Shown piece by piece: positions 1 through 7,700 of a DNA stretch of 43,349 nt. The position numbers and the translations under genes are program-made. Each line of letters begins with the position of its first letter. Position 1 is the first letter of the stretch. The notes under the pieces were generated by a model, which saw only the letters and a list, made by a program, of their open reading frames with translations, had not been told where the DNA came from and did no database searches. The stretch covers positions 1-43,349 of the IMG/VR virus record IMGVR_UViG_3300032829_000017; one strand, 5' to 3'. Origin of the DNA: a virus.

Positions 1-136
1 CCGGCTCCGGCTACGGCGACGGCGACGGCTAGAGAAAGCGGACCGTTTGGGAACCGTTTCAGCGGAACAAAACGAGGCAAAGGCCGATGAGTGAACCAAA
101 CCTCAAGCCATGTCCGTTCTGCGGAGCCAATGTTAA
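1..136. repeat. Terminal direct repeat, left copy (assembly circularity)
   Basis: Bases 1-136 match 43214-43349 with a single difference (G at 10, T at 43223). This is what a circular or circularly permuted genome looks like when an assembler runs past its start. It contains the last codons and TAG (30-32) of the Gly/Ser/Tyr repeat protein that starts at 42883, and the start of the Lar-like gene. A true physical terminal repeat of this size is possible but less likely, because the break falls inside a low-complexity repeat and a coding region. Confidence 0.9.
42..74 (+). repeat. Start-associated repeat, copy 1
   Basis: The core ACCGTTTGGGAACCGTTTC is followed by AGCGGAACAAAACG. The core holds ACCGTTT twice, 11 bp apart, which is about one helical turn. 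It lies 45 bp upstream of the ATG at 87 and just after the stop of the preceding gene. Related copies are at 286, 685 and 972, with a truncated one at 1452; 43255 is the same copy seen again across the assembly junction. Confidence 0.85.
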
Positions 137-365
137 GTTCAGGAAGGCGCTTTGGCCAAGCGACGGCTGCGTCGATGGGATCATCCATGCCAATGAGACC
201 GATTGCGGACTAATCGAGTTTTCCAATTATACAACCGACGAAAGCATCATAGAGCTATGGAATCAGAGGATGGCAACCCCGGTGAACCGTTTGGGAACCG
301 TTTCAGCGGAACAAAACGCGACAAACGCGGGCGAACGTGAGCAAAAAAGCGAGGAAAATCAATGA
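87..365 (+). CDS. Lar-like restriction alleviation protein
   Basis: 92 residues. The N-terminus carries the LKPCPFCG zinc-knuckle signature of the Lar family (Pfam Lar_restr_allev), with an E-x-W-N-x-R segment near residues 56-61 (ELWNQR) that these short proteins usually have. E. coli Rac Lar reduces type I restriction by modulating the host enzyme; phage homologues are assumed to protect incoming DNA, which is inference here. The last 25 or so residues (from VNRLGTV) are encoded by start-associated repeat copy 2 and are nearly identical to the C-terminal tail of the gene at 761, so they are probably not part of the folded domain. The stop overlaps the next ATG (ATGA at 362-365). Confidence 0.75.
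   Translation: MSEPNLKPCPFCGANVKFRKALWPSDGCVDGIIHANETDCGLIEFSNYTTDESIIELWNQRMATPVNRLGTVSAEQNATNAGEREQKSEENQ
286..318 (+). repeat. Start-associated repeat, copy 2
   Basis: Same core as copy 1, here inside the 3' end of the Lar-like gene. It is followed at 331-361 by a second conserved block (GCGAACGTGAGCAAAAAAGC, then GAGGAAAATCA) containing the Shine-Dalgarno GAGG for the ATG at 362. Distance from core start to the next ATG is 76 bp, the same as copy 3. Confidence 0.85.
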
Positions 366-739
366 GCACCCATGAGAAATGCGCCAATTGCCGCTTTTGG
401 TCTGAGCTTGCGGCTCAATCAATCGGGTGCGGGCCAATCGAAGCCGTATGCCTTTGTTCCGGCAGTCCGCACAACGGAAAATTTGTCCGGGCGACAGCGT
501 CTTGCCCCAAGTTCGAGAATAGCTATGGGCACGCAATTGACGAGCCGGGATTGCCAGAAGGCTGGCATGAACGCTTGGCGAGGCAAAAGGCGCGCGCGGA
601 CGCCAATGGGCCCACGGATCAAGAAATTGACGCCAGCCAAAGCCTCCTGGCTGCTATCTTAGGCGAGGATAATGCCCCCGGTGGACCGTTTGGGAACCGT
701 TTCAGCGGAACAAACCGAGGCGAACGACGCCGAACGTGA
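362..739 (+). CDS. Small Cys-rich protein of unknown function
   Basis: 125 residues, not recognised. Residues 7-48 hold six cysteines (C7, C10, C23, C30, C32, C48) beginning with a CANC knuckle, suggesting a small zinc-binding fold. The C-terminal tail from GPFGNRF is encoded by repeat copy 3, read in a different frame from the tails of the genes at 87 and 761. The start is set by GAGGAAAATCA directly before ATG and by the 4-base ATGA overlap with the Lar-like gene. An alternative reading frame from 372 has no such signal. Second gene of the accessory cassette. Confidence 0.65.
   Translation: MSTHEKCANCRFWSELAAQSIGCGPIEAVCLCSGSPHNGKFVRATASCPKFENSYGHAIDEPGLPEGWHERLARQKARADANGPTDQEIDASQSLLAAILGEDNAPGGPFGNRFSGTNRGERRRT
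685..717 (+). repeat. Start-associated repeat, copy 3
   Basis: Core with one change near the end (AAACCG instead of AAAACG), lying in the 3' end of the gene at 362. It is followed by the second block CGAACGTGAGCAAAGAAGTG and GAGGAAAATCA at 731-760, ending at the ATG at 761. Core-to-start distance is 76 bp. Confidence 0.85.
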
Positions 740-760
740 GCAAAGAAGTGAGGAAAATCA

Positions 761-1054
761 ATGGCGTTAGCCGACTACTTTCTCTGCACCATTTGCGAAA
801 GCAAGACGTTTTATGACGCCGACATCAACTATGATTGGCCTACGGAGCCCTATAATCGTTACCGCAGCGATGGTGCTCAGTTGCCATGCGGCGTTGGCGA
901 TATACACGCGCTTTGCGTCGAATGCGCTAAGACGTACGAAATTGTCGTTAGGCCGCGTTGGCTCTCGGTGAACCGCTTGGGAACCGTTTCAGCGGAACAA
1001 AACGGGGCGGACGCGCACAAACGTGAGCAAAAAAGCGAGGAAAATCAACTATGA
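761..1054 (+). CDS. Small zinc-ribbon-like protein of unknown function
   Basis: 97 residues. Two CxxC knuckles (C9-T-I-C12 and C51-V-E-C54) are separated by about 40 residues, as in a treble-clef or zinc-ribbon fold; C43 is also present. No family is recognised. The C-terminal 28 residues from VNRLGTV are encoded by repeat copy 4 and match the tail of the Lar-like protein, in the same frame. Start chosen at ATG 761 after GAGGAAAATCA. The stop overlaps the HAD gene by 4 bases. Confidence 0.65.
   Translation: MALADYFLCTICESKTFYDADINYDWPTEPYNRYRSDGAQLPCGVGDIHALCVECAKTYEIVVRPRWLSVNRLGTVSAEQNGADAHKREQKSEENQL
972..1004 (+). repeat. Start-associated repeat, copy 4
   Basis: Core with one change (ACCGCTT for the first ACCGTTT). 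The second block ACGTGAGCAAAAAAGC and GAGGAAAATCA follows at 1021-1047 and leads to the ATG at 1051. Core-to-start distance is 79 bp, three more than copies 2 and 3, because of a CTA insertion right before the ATG. Confidence 0.85.
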
Positions 1055-1434
1055 AGCCAATTCTATGCCTCGATTTTGATGGCGTAATCCATAGTTATAA
1101 GAGCGGCTGGAAAGGGGCGCGCAACATACCAGATGATCCAGTCCCCGGCGCGCTATCCTTTATGGCAGAGCGGCTCGTTGATGGGTGGGATGTGGTCATT
1201 CACTCGTCGCGCGGACGATATTGGGGCGGAATAGCTGCGATGCGCGCTTGGTTGAAGCGCCATGCCGGGGGCATGTGGTACGACACGCCGGCCGGCAGCG
1301 GTCTTGAGAATGTTCGCTTTGTTCGATGGAAGCCGCCGGCGCTGGTGACGATCGATGATCGCGCAATTTGTTTCGATGGAACGTGGCCGCCACAAACAGC
1401 TCTGACGGGTTTTAAGCCATGGAACAAGCGATAA
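1051..1434 (+). CDS. HAD-superfamily phosphatase-like protein
   Basis: 127 residues, the size of a minimal HAD core. Motif I is LDFDGV with D8 as nucleophile and D10 as general acid; motif II is the Ser in VIHSSR (about 51); a Lys in VRWKPP fits motif III; IDDRAICF (about 101-108) fits motif IV with paired acidic residues that bind magnesium. Such small HAD proteins are common in phage accessory regions and are usually described as nucleotidases or polynucleotide 3'-phosphatase-like; the substrate here is unknown. It follows repeat copy 4 and overlaps the short gene at 1419 by 16 bases. Confidence 0.8.
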   Translation: MKPILCLDFDGVIHSYKSGWKGARNIPDDPVPGALSFMAERLVDGWDVVIHSSRGRYWGGIAAMRAWLKRHAGGMWYDTPAGSGLENVRFVRWKPPALVTIDDRAICFDGTWPPQTALTGFKPWNKR

Positions 1435-1679
1435 AGATTACTTGGATTGATGGGAACCGTTTCGAGCGGACTCCTTGGAGCGAAAGACGCCACGCATTGG
1501 AGGCAATTTACAGTCAGAATTTGAGGCCTCTGAATCTTTACAATTATATCACTCCTCCAAAAGACGTTTCTTCCGCTCCTCCTCCACCCGCTTCAGGAGC
1601 TGAGGCAGGAGATCGACCGCCTTCCGCTTCAGAGCGTGCTCCTGAGCCTTCAACGCCGTCGTCAGGACAGTCCTCGTGA
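1419..1679 (+). CDS. Doubtful short gene at convergent boundary
   Basis: 86 residues if real. The first 44 or so residues (ITWIDGNRFERTPW...) look like ordinary protein and include the truncated repeat copy 5. The remaining part is a Pro/Ser/Ala-rich stretch fully antisense to the leftward gene at 1549-1851 and is probably only an open shadow. The true gene may be a remnant invaded or cut when the cassette joined the late operon. No function is suggested. Confidence 0.35.
   Translation: MEQAIKITWIDGNRFERTPWSERRHALEAIYSQNLRPLNLYNYITPPKDVSSAPPPPASGAEAGDRPPSASERAPEPSTPSSGQSS
1452..1470 (+). repeat. Start-associated repeat, truncated copy 5
   Basis: GGGAACCGTTTCGAGCGGA matches the second half of the core with one inserted base. 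The first ACCGTTT and the Shine-Dalgarno block are missing. It marks the distal end of the cassette, close to where the leftward late operon ends. Confidence 0.5.
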
Positions 1680-1851
1680 CGTTGGCCCGGACAGCATGGA
1701 ACTTCACCGCCGTATCCGGTTCGAGGCCGGTCACGTCCAAGTCCATCAGCTCGCTCGCTACGCGCAGAGCCTGTCCCGTGTTCCGCTCGAGCGCCCTCGG
1801 GATGTCATCCTCGATCCTAACTGCGGGCATACCCTTGCGTCCGCGGGCCAT
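1549..1851 (-). CDS. Small helical protein of unknown function, last late gene
   Basis: 100 residues, basic N-terminus (ARGRKGMP), then predominantly helical and charged, ending in a Lys/Arg/Glu-rich helix (RVEEERKKRLLEE). No family recognised. ATG 1851 directly follows the stop of the exported protein at 1852, so it is translationally linked to the late operon. It is the last leftward gene and converges on the early operon; no clear terminator with a T-run is seen after its stop. Confidence 0.6.
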   Translation of the reverse strand: MARGRKGMPAVRIEDDIPRALERNTGQALRVASELMDLDVTGLEPDTAVKFHAVRANVTRTVLTTALKAQEHALKRKAVDLLPQLLKRVEEERKKRLLEE

Positions 1852-2205
1852 TCAAAACTCCATCGGGGCGAAGAAGCAGTATATCCGCGATTTCGTCTCG
1901 TCGGAATAGAACGCCCAAAAATCACCGTCTTGTGACGGAAGGGCGTCGCTATCCGGAATTAAGTGAGGAAGTCCATCAATGCGCCAGCAGCCTTGCGTCG
2001 CTCCTTTCCAGCATTCCTCGGCCGAGAGATGATGGACCCGATTGCCCTCAGGACCGAGGTTGTGGGCATCAGCCTTGCCGCAGCATTGCGCCTTGACCCA
2101 CGATGGGACCGGATCGCCGTTCTTCCATCGATCATGAGCATGAGCGCCCGTGGAAAGAATCAGACTAATGATCCAAGGAAAAAACCATCCCCGTCGCATA
2201 GCCAT
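1852..2205 (-). CDS. Exported small Cys-containing protein
   Basis: 117 residues. Arg-Arg-containing N-terminus, hydrophobic core (FFPWIISLILS) and a cleavage-like TGAHA|HD near residue 23 form a Sec signal peptide. The mature part is rich in Cys, Trp and His (CCGKADAH, EECWKG, QGCWRI, IYCFF), five Cys in all, suggesting disulfides or metal binding. A second in-frame ATG at 2199 is possible. It overlaps the end of the ATP-grasp gene by 41 bases. Function unknown; a role in the cell envelope at lysis or in superinfection immunity is conceivable but untested. Confidence 0.65.
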   Translation of the reverse strand: MAMRRGWFFPWIISLILSTGAHAHDRWKNGDPVPSWVKAQCCGKADAHNLGPEGNRVHHLSAEECWKGATQGCWRIDGLPHLIPDSDALPSQDGDFWAFYSDETKSRIYCFFAPMEF

Positions 2206-3487
2206 GACTCTGAAGTTCCGGAAGCTGCTTCGACAGCCGATCCCCTATATCCGTTCTCCACATCGGGGACCCTGGCATCTTGATGCGTCCGAGCCTACGG
2301 TAGGCCGTCTGCTTGGCCGAGTAAACGTCATCTCCGGTCGCGCTCATGACGAGCACGTAGTCGCCGGCCGTGACCGGCATCTTCTCCTTGACGACCTTGC
2401 CGTCCCGCTCGATCGGCGCCTCGCCCATCATGACCTCGCAGAAATGAACGTGGTCTTCCATACGAGGGGTGATTCCGTAGATCGGCGAGCCGACGACTTC
2501 CTTTCGCGTGAGGTGCGAATAGGGAAAGTCGGGGACCGAGACGACGACGCCGATCGCCACCGTGTCCATGATGAAGGGGCGAGAATCCCGCCCCTGGGCG
2601 AGGTCGTAAAGCCACTCGACGGGGTCGTCGTGAAGCTCCTGCTGAATGTTGAATGTCGGCCAGCCCGGACGCATGGTGAACTCTAGAGGCCAGGGAATCC
2701 CTTTATGGTCGATGATGCAGTTGACATCGATGTATCCGCAATAGTCCGTCTTTGCGAGCGCGTCGCCCAGAGGCTCCAACATCTTGCGGGCCAGCTTGGA
2801 GCGGCTGACATACCGAAGGACAGTTCCTTGCTCTCCGGTCGCGACGCCCTTATCCCCATCCATGAGCTTCTTGAACTCGAAATTCTCACAGAAGCCGTCA
2901 TTAAAGCCATGGGGTCCGAACCATCCCCCGACAGCCATCTCGATACCGTCTATGAACTCTTGCAGAAGAAACGGCGCCTTCAGCTTGCCGAGCTTCTTCC
3001 AGCGTTCGAGCATGAAGATCATATCTGGTGGTGAGTGCGAGCAATAGGAGAGCGCCTTGTCGGCGTCCCCGCTCGGCTTGCTGACGTACCGGCCATTCGT
3101 CTTCTTCACGAACGCGATCGCCTTGTCGTAATCGCTAAACTCGTGGCTGACGGGCGTCGCGATGCCGTGCTTGCGCATCACCTCCATGCCGACCTGCCGG
3201 TCCAGCTCCCATTGCGCGGTCTCGCGAGAAACGGAGATCGTCGGAACGCCGAGAGCCGACTTCGCCATCTCGATGTCCTGGACGTATTTCGTGTTATCGG
3301 AATTGAAGACGAGATCAGCCCACCGAAACCAGTCCTTGTAGTCATCGACGAGATCGACCATGCCGCGGCCGATGTGCTCGGTCTTGGGCGTCTGTCGAAT
3401 GAAATGCTTGATCGTATGGCCGTCATTCTTACAGCGCCACGAAAAATCGAGCGCCGCTCCATTCGGGTCGATGACGAGCAGTCTCAC
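2165..3487 (-). CDS. PurD-like ATP-grasp ligase
   Basis: About 440 residues from the GTG at 3487. That start is chosen because it overlaps the upstream TAG (TAGTG) and begins RLLVIDPNG, like the N-domain of glycinamide ribonucleotide synthetase (PurD). Further PurD-like blocks are: the ATP-grasp Lys segment (GRYVSKPSG), LLQEFIDGIEMAVGGWF (the grasp and substrate region), FEFKKLMDGDKGVATGEQG (like the PurD DGD-GPNTGGMG segment), the metal-binding PLEFTMRPGWP near residue 280, and a C-terminal WRTDIGDRL like the PurD end. Known ATP-grasp enzymes join a carboxylate to an amine or thiol via an acyl phosphate. There are no other purine genes, so a different substrate (virion protein, nucleotide or DNA base) is plausible. 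It sits among late virion genes. Confidence 0.75.
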   Translation of the reverse strand: MRLLVIDPNGAALDFSWRCKNDGHTIKHFIRQTPKTEHIGRGMVDLVDDYKDWFRWADLVFNSDNTKYVQDIEMAKSALGVPTISVSRETAQWELDRQVGMEVMRKHGIATPVSHEFSDYDKAIAFVKKTNGRYVSKPSGDADKALSYCSHSPPDMIFMLERWKKLGKLKAPFLLQEFIDGIEMAVGGWFGPHGFNDGFCENFEFKKLMDGDKGVATGEQGTVLRYVSRSKLARKMLEPLGDALAKTDYCGYIDVNCIIDHKGIPWPLEFTMRPGWPTFNIQQELHDDPVEWLYDLAQGRDSRPFIMDTVAIGVVVSVPDFPYSHLTRKEVVGSPIYGITPRMEDHVHFCEVMMGEAPIERDGKVVKEKMPVTAGDYVLVMSATGDDVYSAKQTAYRRLGRIKMPGSPMWRTDIGDRLSKQLPELQSHGYATGMVFSLDH

Positions 3488-4740
3488 TAGGCGCCACGCG
3501 GGTTGAGCATCCACGGGGCTTTTGACGCCAGCGCGTAGAGCTGCGGAAGCGTCAGACCGGGGAACTGGTTCGCCGTCAAGGATGGTTGACCCGGCGCCGG
3601 AGGATTTCCTCCCGGAGCGAGAGCCGTCATTCCCGTCATGCCGTTGGGAACGCCAAATCCAAAAACGGTCCCAAGCCCAATCGGAGAGGCCGTTTGTCCC
3701 GTCTGTCCCGTCTGTCCCGTCTGTCCCACTTGTCCCATGCCGCCTCGCTGAGCTGGCGCCCCCGGAGGAAGACCGGAGGCGATCGCGTTCGACAGTCCGG
3801 CCGGGCTATCCACCGCTTGCCCATAGGCGTTCATGCCCAAGCTGGGATATCCGATGTTGGCAGGCGTTGGTGCGCTAGGCGCGCTCTTCATGAGGTTCTG
3901 TATGGCCGTGATCGTCGTGTTCGCGTTGCTTGGATTGTCCGCCAAGTAGCCGAGGAGCTGGTTGAGCTGAGTCACGATCGCTGGATTCGAGAGCGCATTC
4001 TGCGCTTGGGCCGATTGAGCATTGACCCCGGCGAGCCCGGCGGCCATGCCCGCCTTTTGCGCCATCGCGTTCATGATCGCGTTCTGCTGAGCCTGCTGCT
4101 GATAGGCCAACGGGTTGTTGGCCACGACCGCAAGCGGGCTCAGCATCGTCGGCTGAGAGACCGGCGTCGCGAAGCGGTAGTTCATCATGTTGAAGGACTG
4201 CGGAGCGGTCGATCCCACGCCGCCGCCGGCGACCCCCCCAGCCCCTCCCGGCGAGCCGCCGAAAGCGCCGCCGCCGATTCCAGGCGCTGCTCCGGGCGCC
4301 GCTCCCACGCCTGCCGGCGCTCCGCCACCGAAGGCTCCCACGCCAGATGAGACGCCTCCGTAAGATCCTGTCGGGCTTCCGGGGGCGGCGCCTACAACTC
4401 CTGCTGTGCTGACGCCTGGGGGACCATTTGCGGGACCAAGGGCTCCCGTTACTCCGAAGCCCATGTTTCCAGTTGGGGCGCCGCTCAGGCCGAATCCGAA
4501 GGATGATGGCGTGCCAACCGTGCTTGTCCCCGGAGGAGCGGCGGACGGGTCTCCGACGTTGCCAAAGCCGGGCGCGAAGCCCATGGCTTGCGCGACTGCG
4601 GCGACCGTGCCGGGATCGACGCCGACCGAGCTGGGAGCAGCATCCTGACCCTCAGCCGTGGCCGAACCGATGCCGCTGGTATCGCCGCTGGTATCGCCGC
4701 CGCCATCGCCGCCTGCTCCGCCGCCGCCGCCGCCTGCCAT
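3487..4740 (-). CDS. Gly/Ala/Pro-rich probable virion protein
   Basis: 417 residues. The N-terminus is a Gly run followed by an acidic segment; residues 60-200 are Gly/Ala/Pro/Ser-rich low complexity; a more ordinary helical part with many Asn/Gln (about 200-300) follows; near residue 345 lies a GQT tripeptide repeat. No enzyme motif. Its place between the transglycosylase-bearing internal protein and the ATP-grasp gene, and its resemblance in composition to the two Gln-rich proteins upstream, suggest an internal or ejected virion protein. ATG 4740 lies 4 bases after the upstream stop. Confidence 0.6.
   Translation of the reverse strand: MAGGGGGGAGGDGGGDTSGDTSGIGSATAEGQDAAPSSVGVDPGTVAAVAQAMGFAPGFGNVGDPSAAPPGTSTVGTPSSFGFGLSGAPTGNMGFGVTGALGPANGPPGVSTAGVVGAAPGSPTGSYGGVSSGVGAFGGGAPAGVGAAPGAAPGIGGGAFGGSPGGAGGVAGGGVGSTAPQSFNMMNYRFATPVSQPTMLSPLAVVANNPLAYQQQAQQNAIMNAMAQKAGMAAGLAGVNAQSAQAQNALSNPAIVTQLNQLLGYLADNPSNANTTITAIQNLMKSAPSAPTPANIGYPSLGMNAYGQAVDSPAGLSNAIASGLPPGAPAQRGGMGQVGQTGQTGQTGQTASPIGLGTVFGFGVPNGMTGMTALAPGGNPPAPGQPSLTANQFPGLTLPQLYALASKAPWMLNPRGA
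3699..3734. repeat. 9-bp tandem repeat coding GQT
   Basis: The 9-mer GTCTGTCCC (plus strand) is repeated in tandem with degenerate flanks, encoding Gly-Gln-Thr triplets in the leftward gene. Such repeats change copy number easily by slippage; each change keeps the frame. Confidence 0.7.
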
Positions 4741-4744
4741 GACC

Positions 4745-7700
4745 CTATCTCCCTAACCACTGTTCTGCGCGTTTCTCCAATTCCTCGATCGGCCCGCGCG
4801 GCCTTTGGTAACGCTTCTGAGCCTGCTCTTCCGGCGTGCCGCCGCCCGAATAGCCGTGATAAGGCTTGAACGGCTTCCGAAGTCCCAAGCCCTGCTTGGC
4901 GAGCGATGCGGCGATGCCGATCGGCTTCTCTCCAGATAGACCGCGCGCCGCAGTCCCGTATGGAGAGACAAGGGATTGCGCCGCGTGCTCGCCCGTTTGC
5001 GCCGCGGTCCTGCCGTAGCGATGCGCCTCCCAATCGCCAGGCTCCCGAATGTTTCTTTTCGTGAACAAGTCCGTATTGAAGAACTCCTCGATTCCGAACT
5101 TGATAACAGGTGACAAGGTGATCGATCCCTGAACGACCTGATCCAACGGCTTTCCGCGCCACGCGTCCCAAATGTTCGTCGGGATCGTCAGCGATCCCTT
5201 CGGCCCTATCTCCAAATCCTGGTTTCCGGTCAACTTCTGAATGCCTCGATTGATCATGGGCCAGACGAGCGCTCCGAGAATGGCCGTCGCTAAGATATTT
5301 CCCATCGCCTCGAATTTCTGCTTCGGCGTGCCGACCGCCAAGTCCTTTGCCATGTGAGCATAGGACTTCCACTGTCCGTAGTGGTAGCGGGAAAAGGCCG
5401 TTAGGGACGGGTCTTTGAGCGCCAGCGCGAAGGTGCGCGATCCAAGGACCTCGGGAGGGATGCGATAGTTGGGGATGTGCTTCTCGGCGTCGGCGATCGC
5501 AGCGCGGGTGGACATGCCCTTGCGCTGCAACTCGAAGACGCGCTGCAACATGAACGCGTCGGATGTCGCCCATAGGGCGCGTGACGATACGTTGTAGAGC
5601 ATCCGGACGAGGTCGGACGGGCCGACGCCCATGGCGCGCGCAATCGGGTCCCACTTCGCCGGCTGACGCTTGACATCTTCTCCGAGCGTCTGAAGGAGCA
5701 TCCGGTAGAATTCTTGGTTGGCCACCGATCCGTAAACGAGGCCAGAGCCTTCCCTCAGCATCCGTTGATATTCCGGACCCTGAGTCACGACCTCGCGCAC
5801 CGCGCGCGCCGTATCGATCGCCAGGCTTTTCATTCCCTTGGGCGTCACCCAATCCCATCCGCGCGCCGTCACCCAATGCGCGCCTGCATTGAGCGCGTGC
5901 GGAACGGGCGAATAGAACATGCTTGTGACCGTGAAGCGGTTGATCGCCGCCAGCGCCTCGCCGAGAGCGGCCTTGCGATGCGACCAGAAGTCATCGATCA
6001 CGTTGGCGAATTTCGGCTCGAAATAATATCCTCGATACGGAGGGAATTCCGATCGCCGCCATCCTTCGGGAATGTTCGCTCCCGGCCGATCCTTGATCGT
6101 GTAGGCGTCCCATTCGGGCGTCTGCTTCAAGCGCTCGACTTCATGGATGGCGCGAACGACGGCGCGAAGCTGCATGACGTTCTTGGCCGTCGATGCGGCG
6201 GCGTTCTTGTAATACTGGACCTTGCCTTGCGTCGCGTGTTCTATTTCCGATGTGTTGGCTTGCTTGACCGTCCACTTCTCTCCATCCACCGTGAATTTAT
6301 CGCCCGGTTTCGTCGCCGCCCCCTCGTACCGCGGCAAAGGAGTGGCCTCGCCTTTCTCAACGATTACAGGTCCACGGTCATCGATCCTTACCGTTCGGCG
6401 CTTTCCGCTCTCGCTTTCGATCGCGTAGTAGAGGCGGTCCTTCATGGATGCGGTGGAACGCGCCCGGTAACCTTGAACCGGGCTCGTTGCTTCAGAGCCT
6501 TCCGTCCAAGGATCGAATTCCTTCGACTTGCCCTTGACCATACGGTGCTGATATTCAGGATCGAATTCCTTCAGGTCGAGTCCTATCGGCGACTTCTGCG
6601 CCTCTCGCCAAAGGGCGTATTCTTCCTGCTTCCATGGCCGCAGCGTTCGATCGAAAAGAGATTGCTCTTCGGGGGTTAGCTTGACTTTGGAGTCCGGCTC
6701 TCCTGCCTCGAAGAACTTCTTCTGCATCTCAGGAGTGAGCGCTTCGGCGGGCCATTGTCTAATGTCCTGTAGGGCTTGCGCCTTATCGGCCACCGCCGAC
6801 TGACGGAGGCGGAAGAAGCTGTCGTCGGTCGATTGAATGAACTGCTTCGTCGGAACCGGAGGAACCGCCTGATAAGATTGCAGGACCGCCTTGTCGGTTG
6901 CGGCGGCGCCGGCCGACTGAGGCGCGACGCCCGTCTCCTCAGCTCTCCGCGCGGCCGCTTCGGGAGGCGGACTGGCCTTCGGCGTTCCTTGCAAGTCCTC
7001 GCTATGAAGATGCTCTCCGGTCCCCGGCATGGCCTGGCCGGTTTGCTTGGCGATGTCCGCCCCCTCGCCGCGGTTGACGAACTCGCCCTTGTTCGTGGTG
7101 AAGCCCGGCTGTCCCTCGACGCCAGTCTCTCGGATCGCCGGATGGTTCGGTCCCTCGACCACGCCTTCGGGGGTCTTGATCGCGGGAGACTCGATGCGTG
7201 GGACGCGAGCGCCAAGGCCACCCTGCATGGGCGCGAATTCGAGCAGGTATTGCGTGAGGTCGCGCGCCGCGCGCCCCGGGTTTGGAACACCCGCTTTCGT
7301 GAATGCGGTCTCGGCCGCCCCCTGAATCTTCTCAGCCGTCCAATTGGTCACATCGCCCAGCTTGTCAGAAAGCCAGTCGGGGCTTTTCAGCTCCTCCCAG
7401 GAAGGAAGCCTGGCCTTCACCCATTCAGCAACGCGGCCGGCAACGCCCTCCGTAGGCGTCGGCGTGACGGGACGCGCGGGCCTTGATCCGGCCTGTTGCA
7501 GATCAAGCCGCTTGATCTGCATCTTCGGAAGCTTGCCGAGGTCGCGATCGTGAAGCGCGCCTCTCTGCAATGGCTGACCAGGCCATTTCTCTAACGGCTT
7601 GCCCGGCCACTGTTGCGGCAGGTTCTTCTCGACATTGGCGACATAGGCCGAGACGGGTTCATTCACGTCCCGCACGTTGGCTCGCCAAGGACGAGATGCG

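Noticed and set aside
1-136. Physical terminal redundancy such as T7-like ends
   Set aside because: Only 136 bp, starting inside a microsatellite and ending inside a codon run; an assembly overlap on a circular map is simpler. Not fully excluded.
286-1004. CRISPR-like array from the regularly placed repeats
   Set aside because: The spaces between copies are full genes of about 290-400 bp, not short unique spacers, and no cas gene exists.
4485-5876. 463-codon leftward open frame
   Set aside because: Arg/Gly/Ala-rich, overlaps the internal virion protein and the Gly-rich gene in another frame, with no ribosome site or motif.
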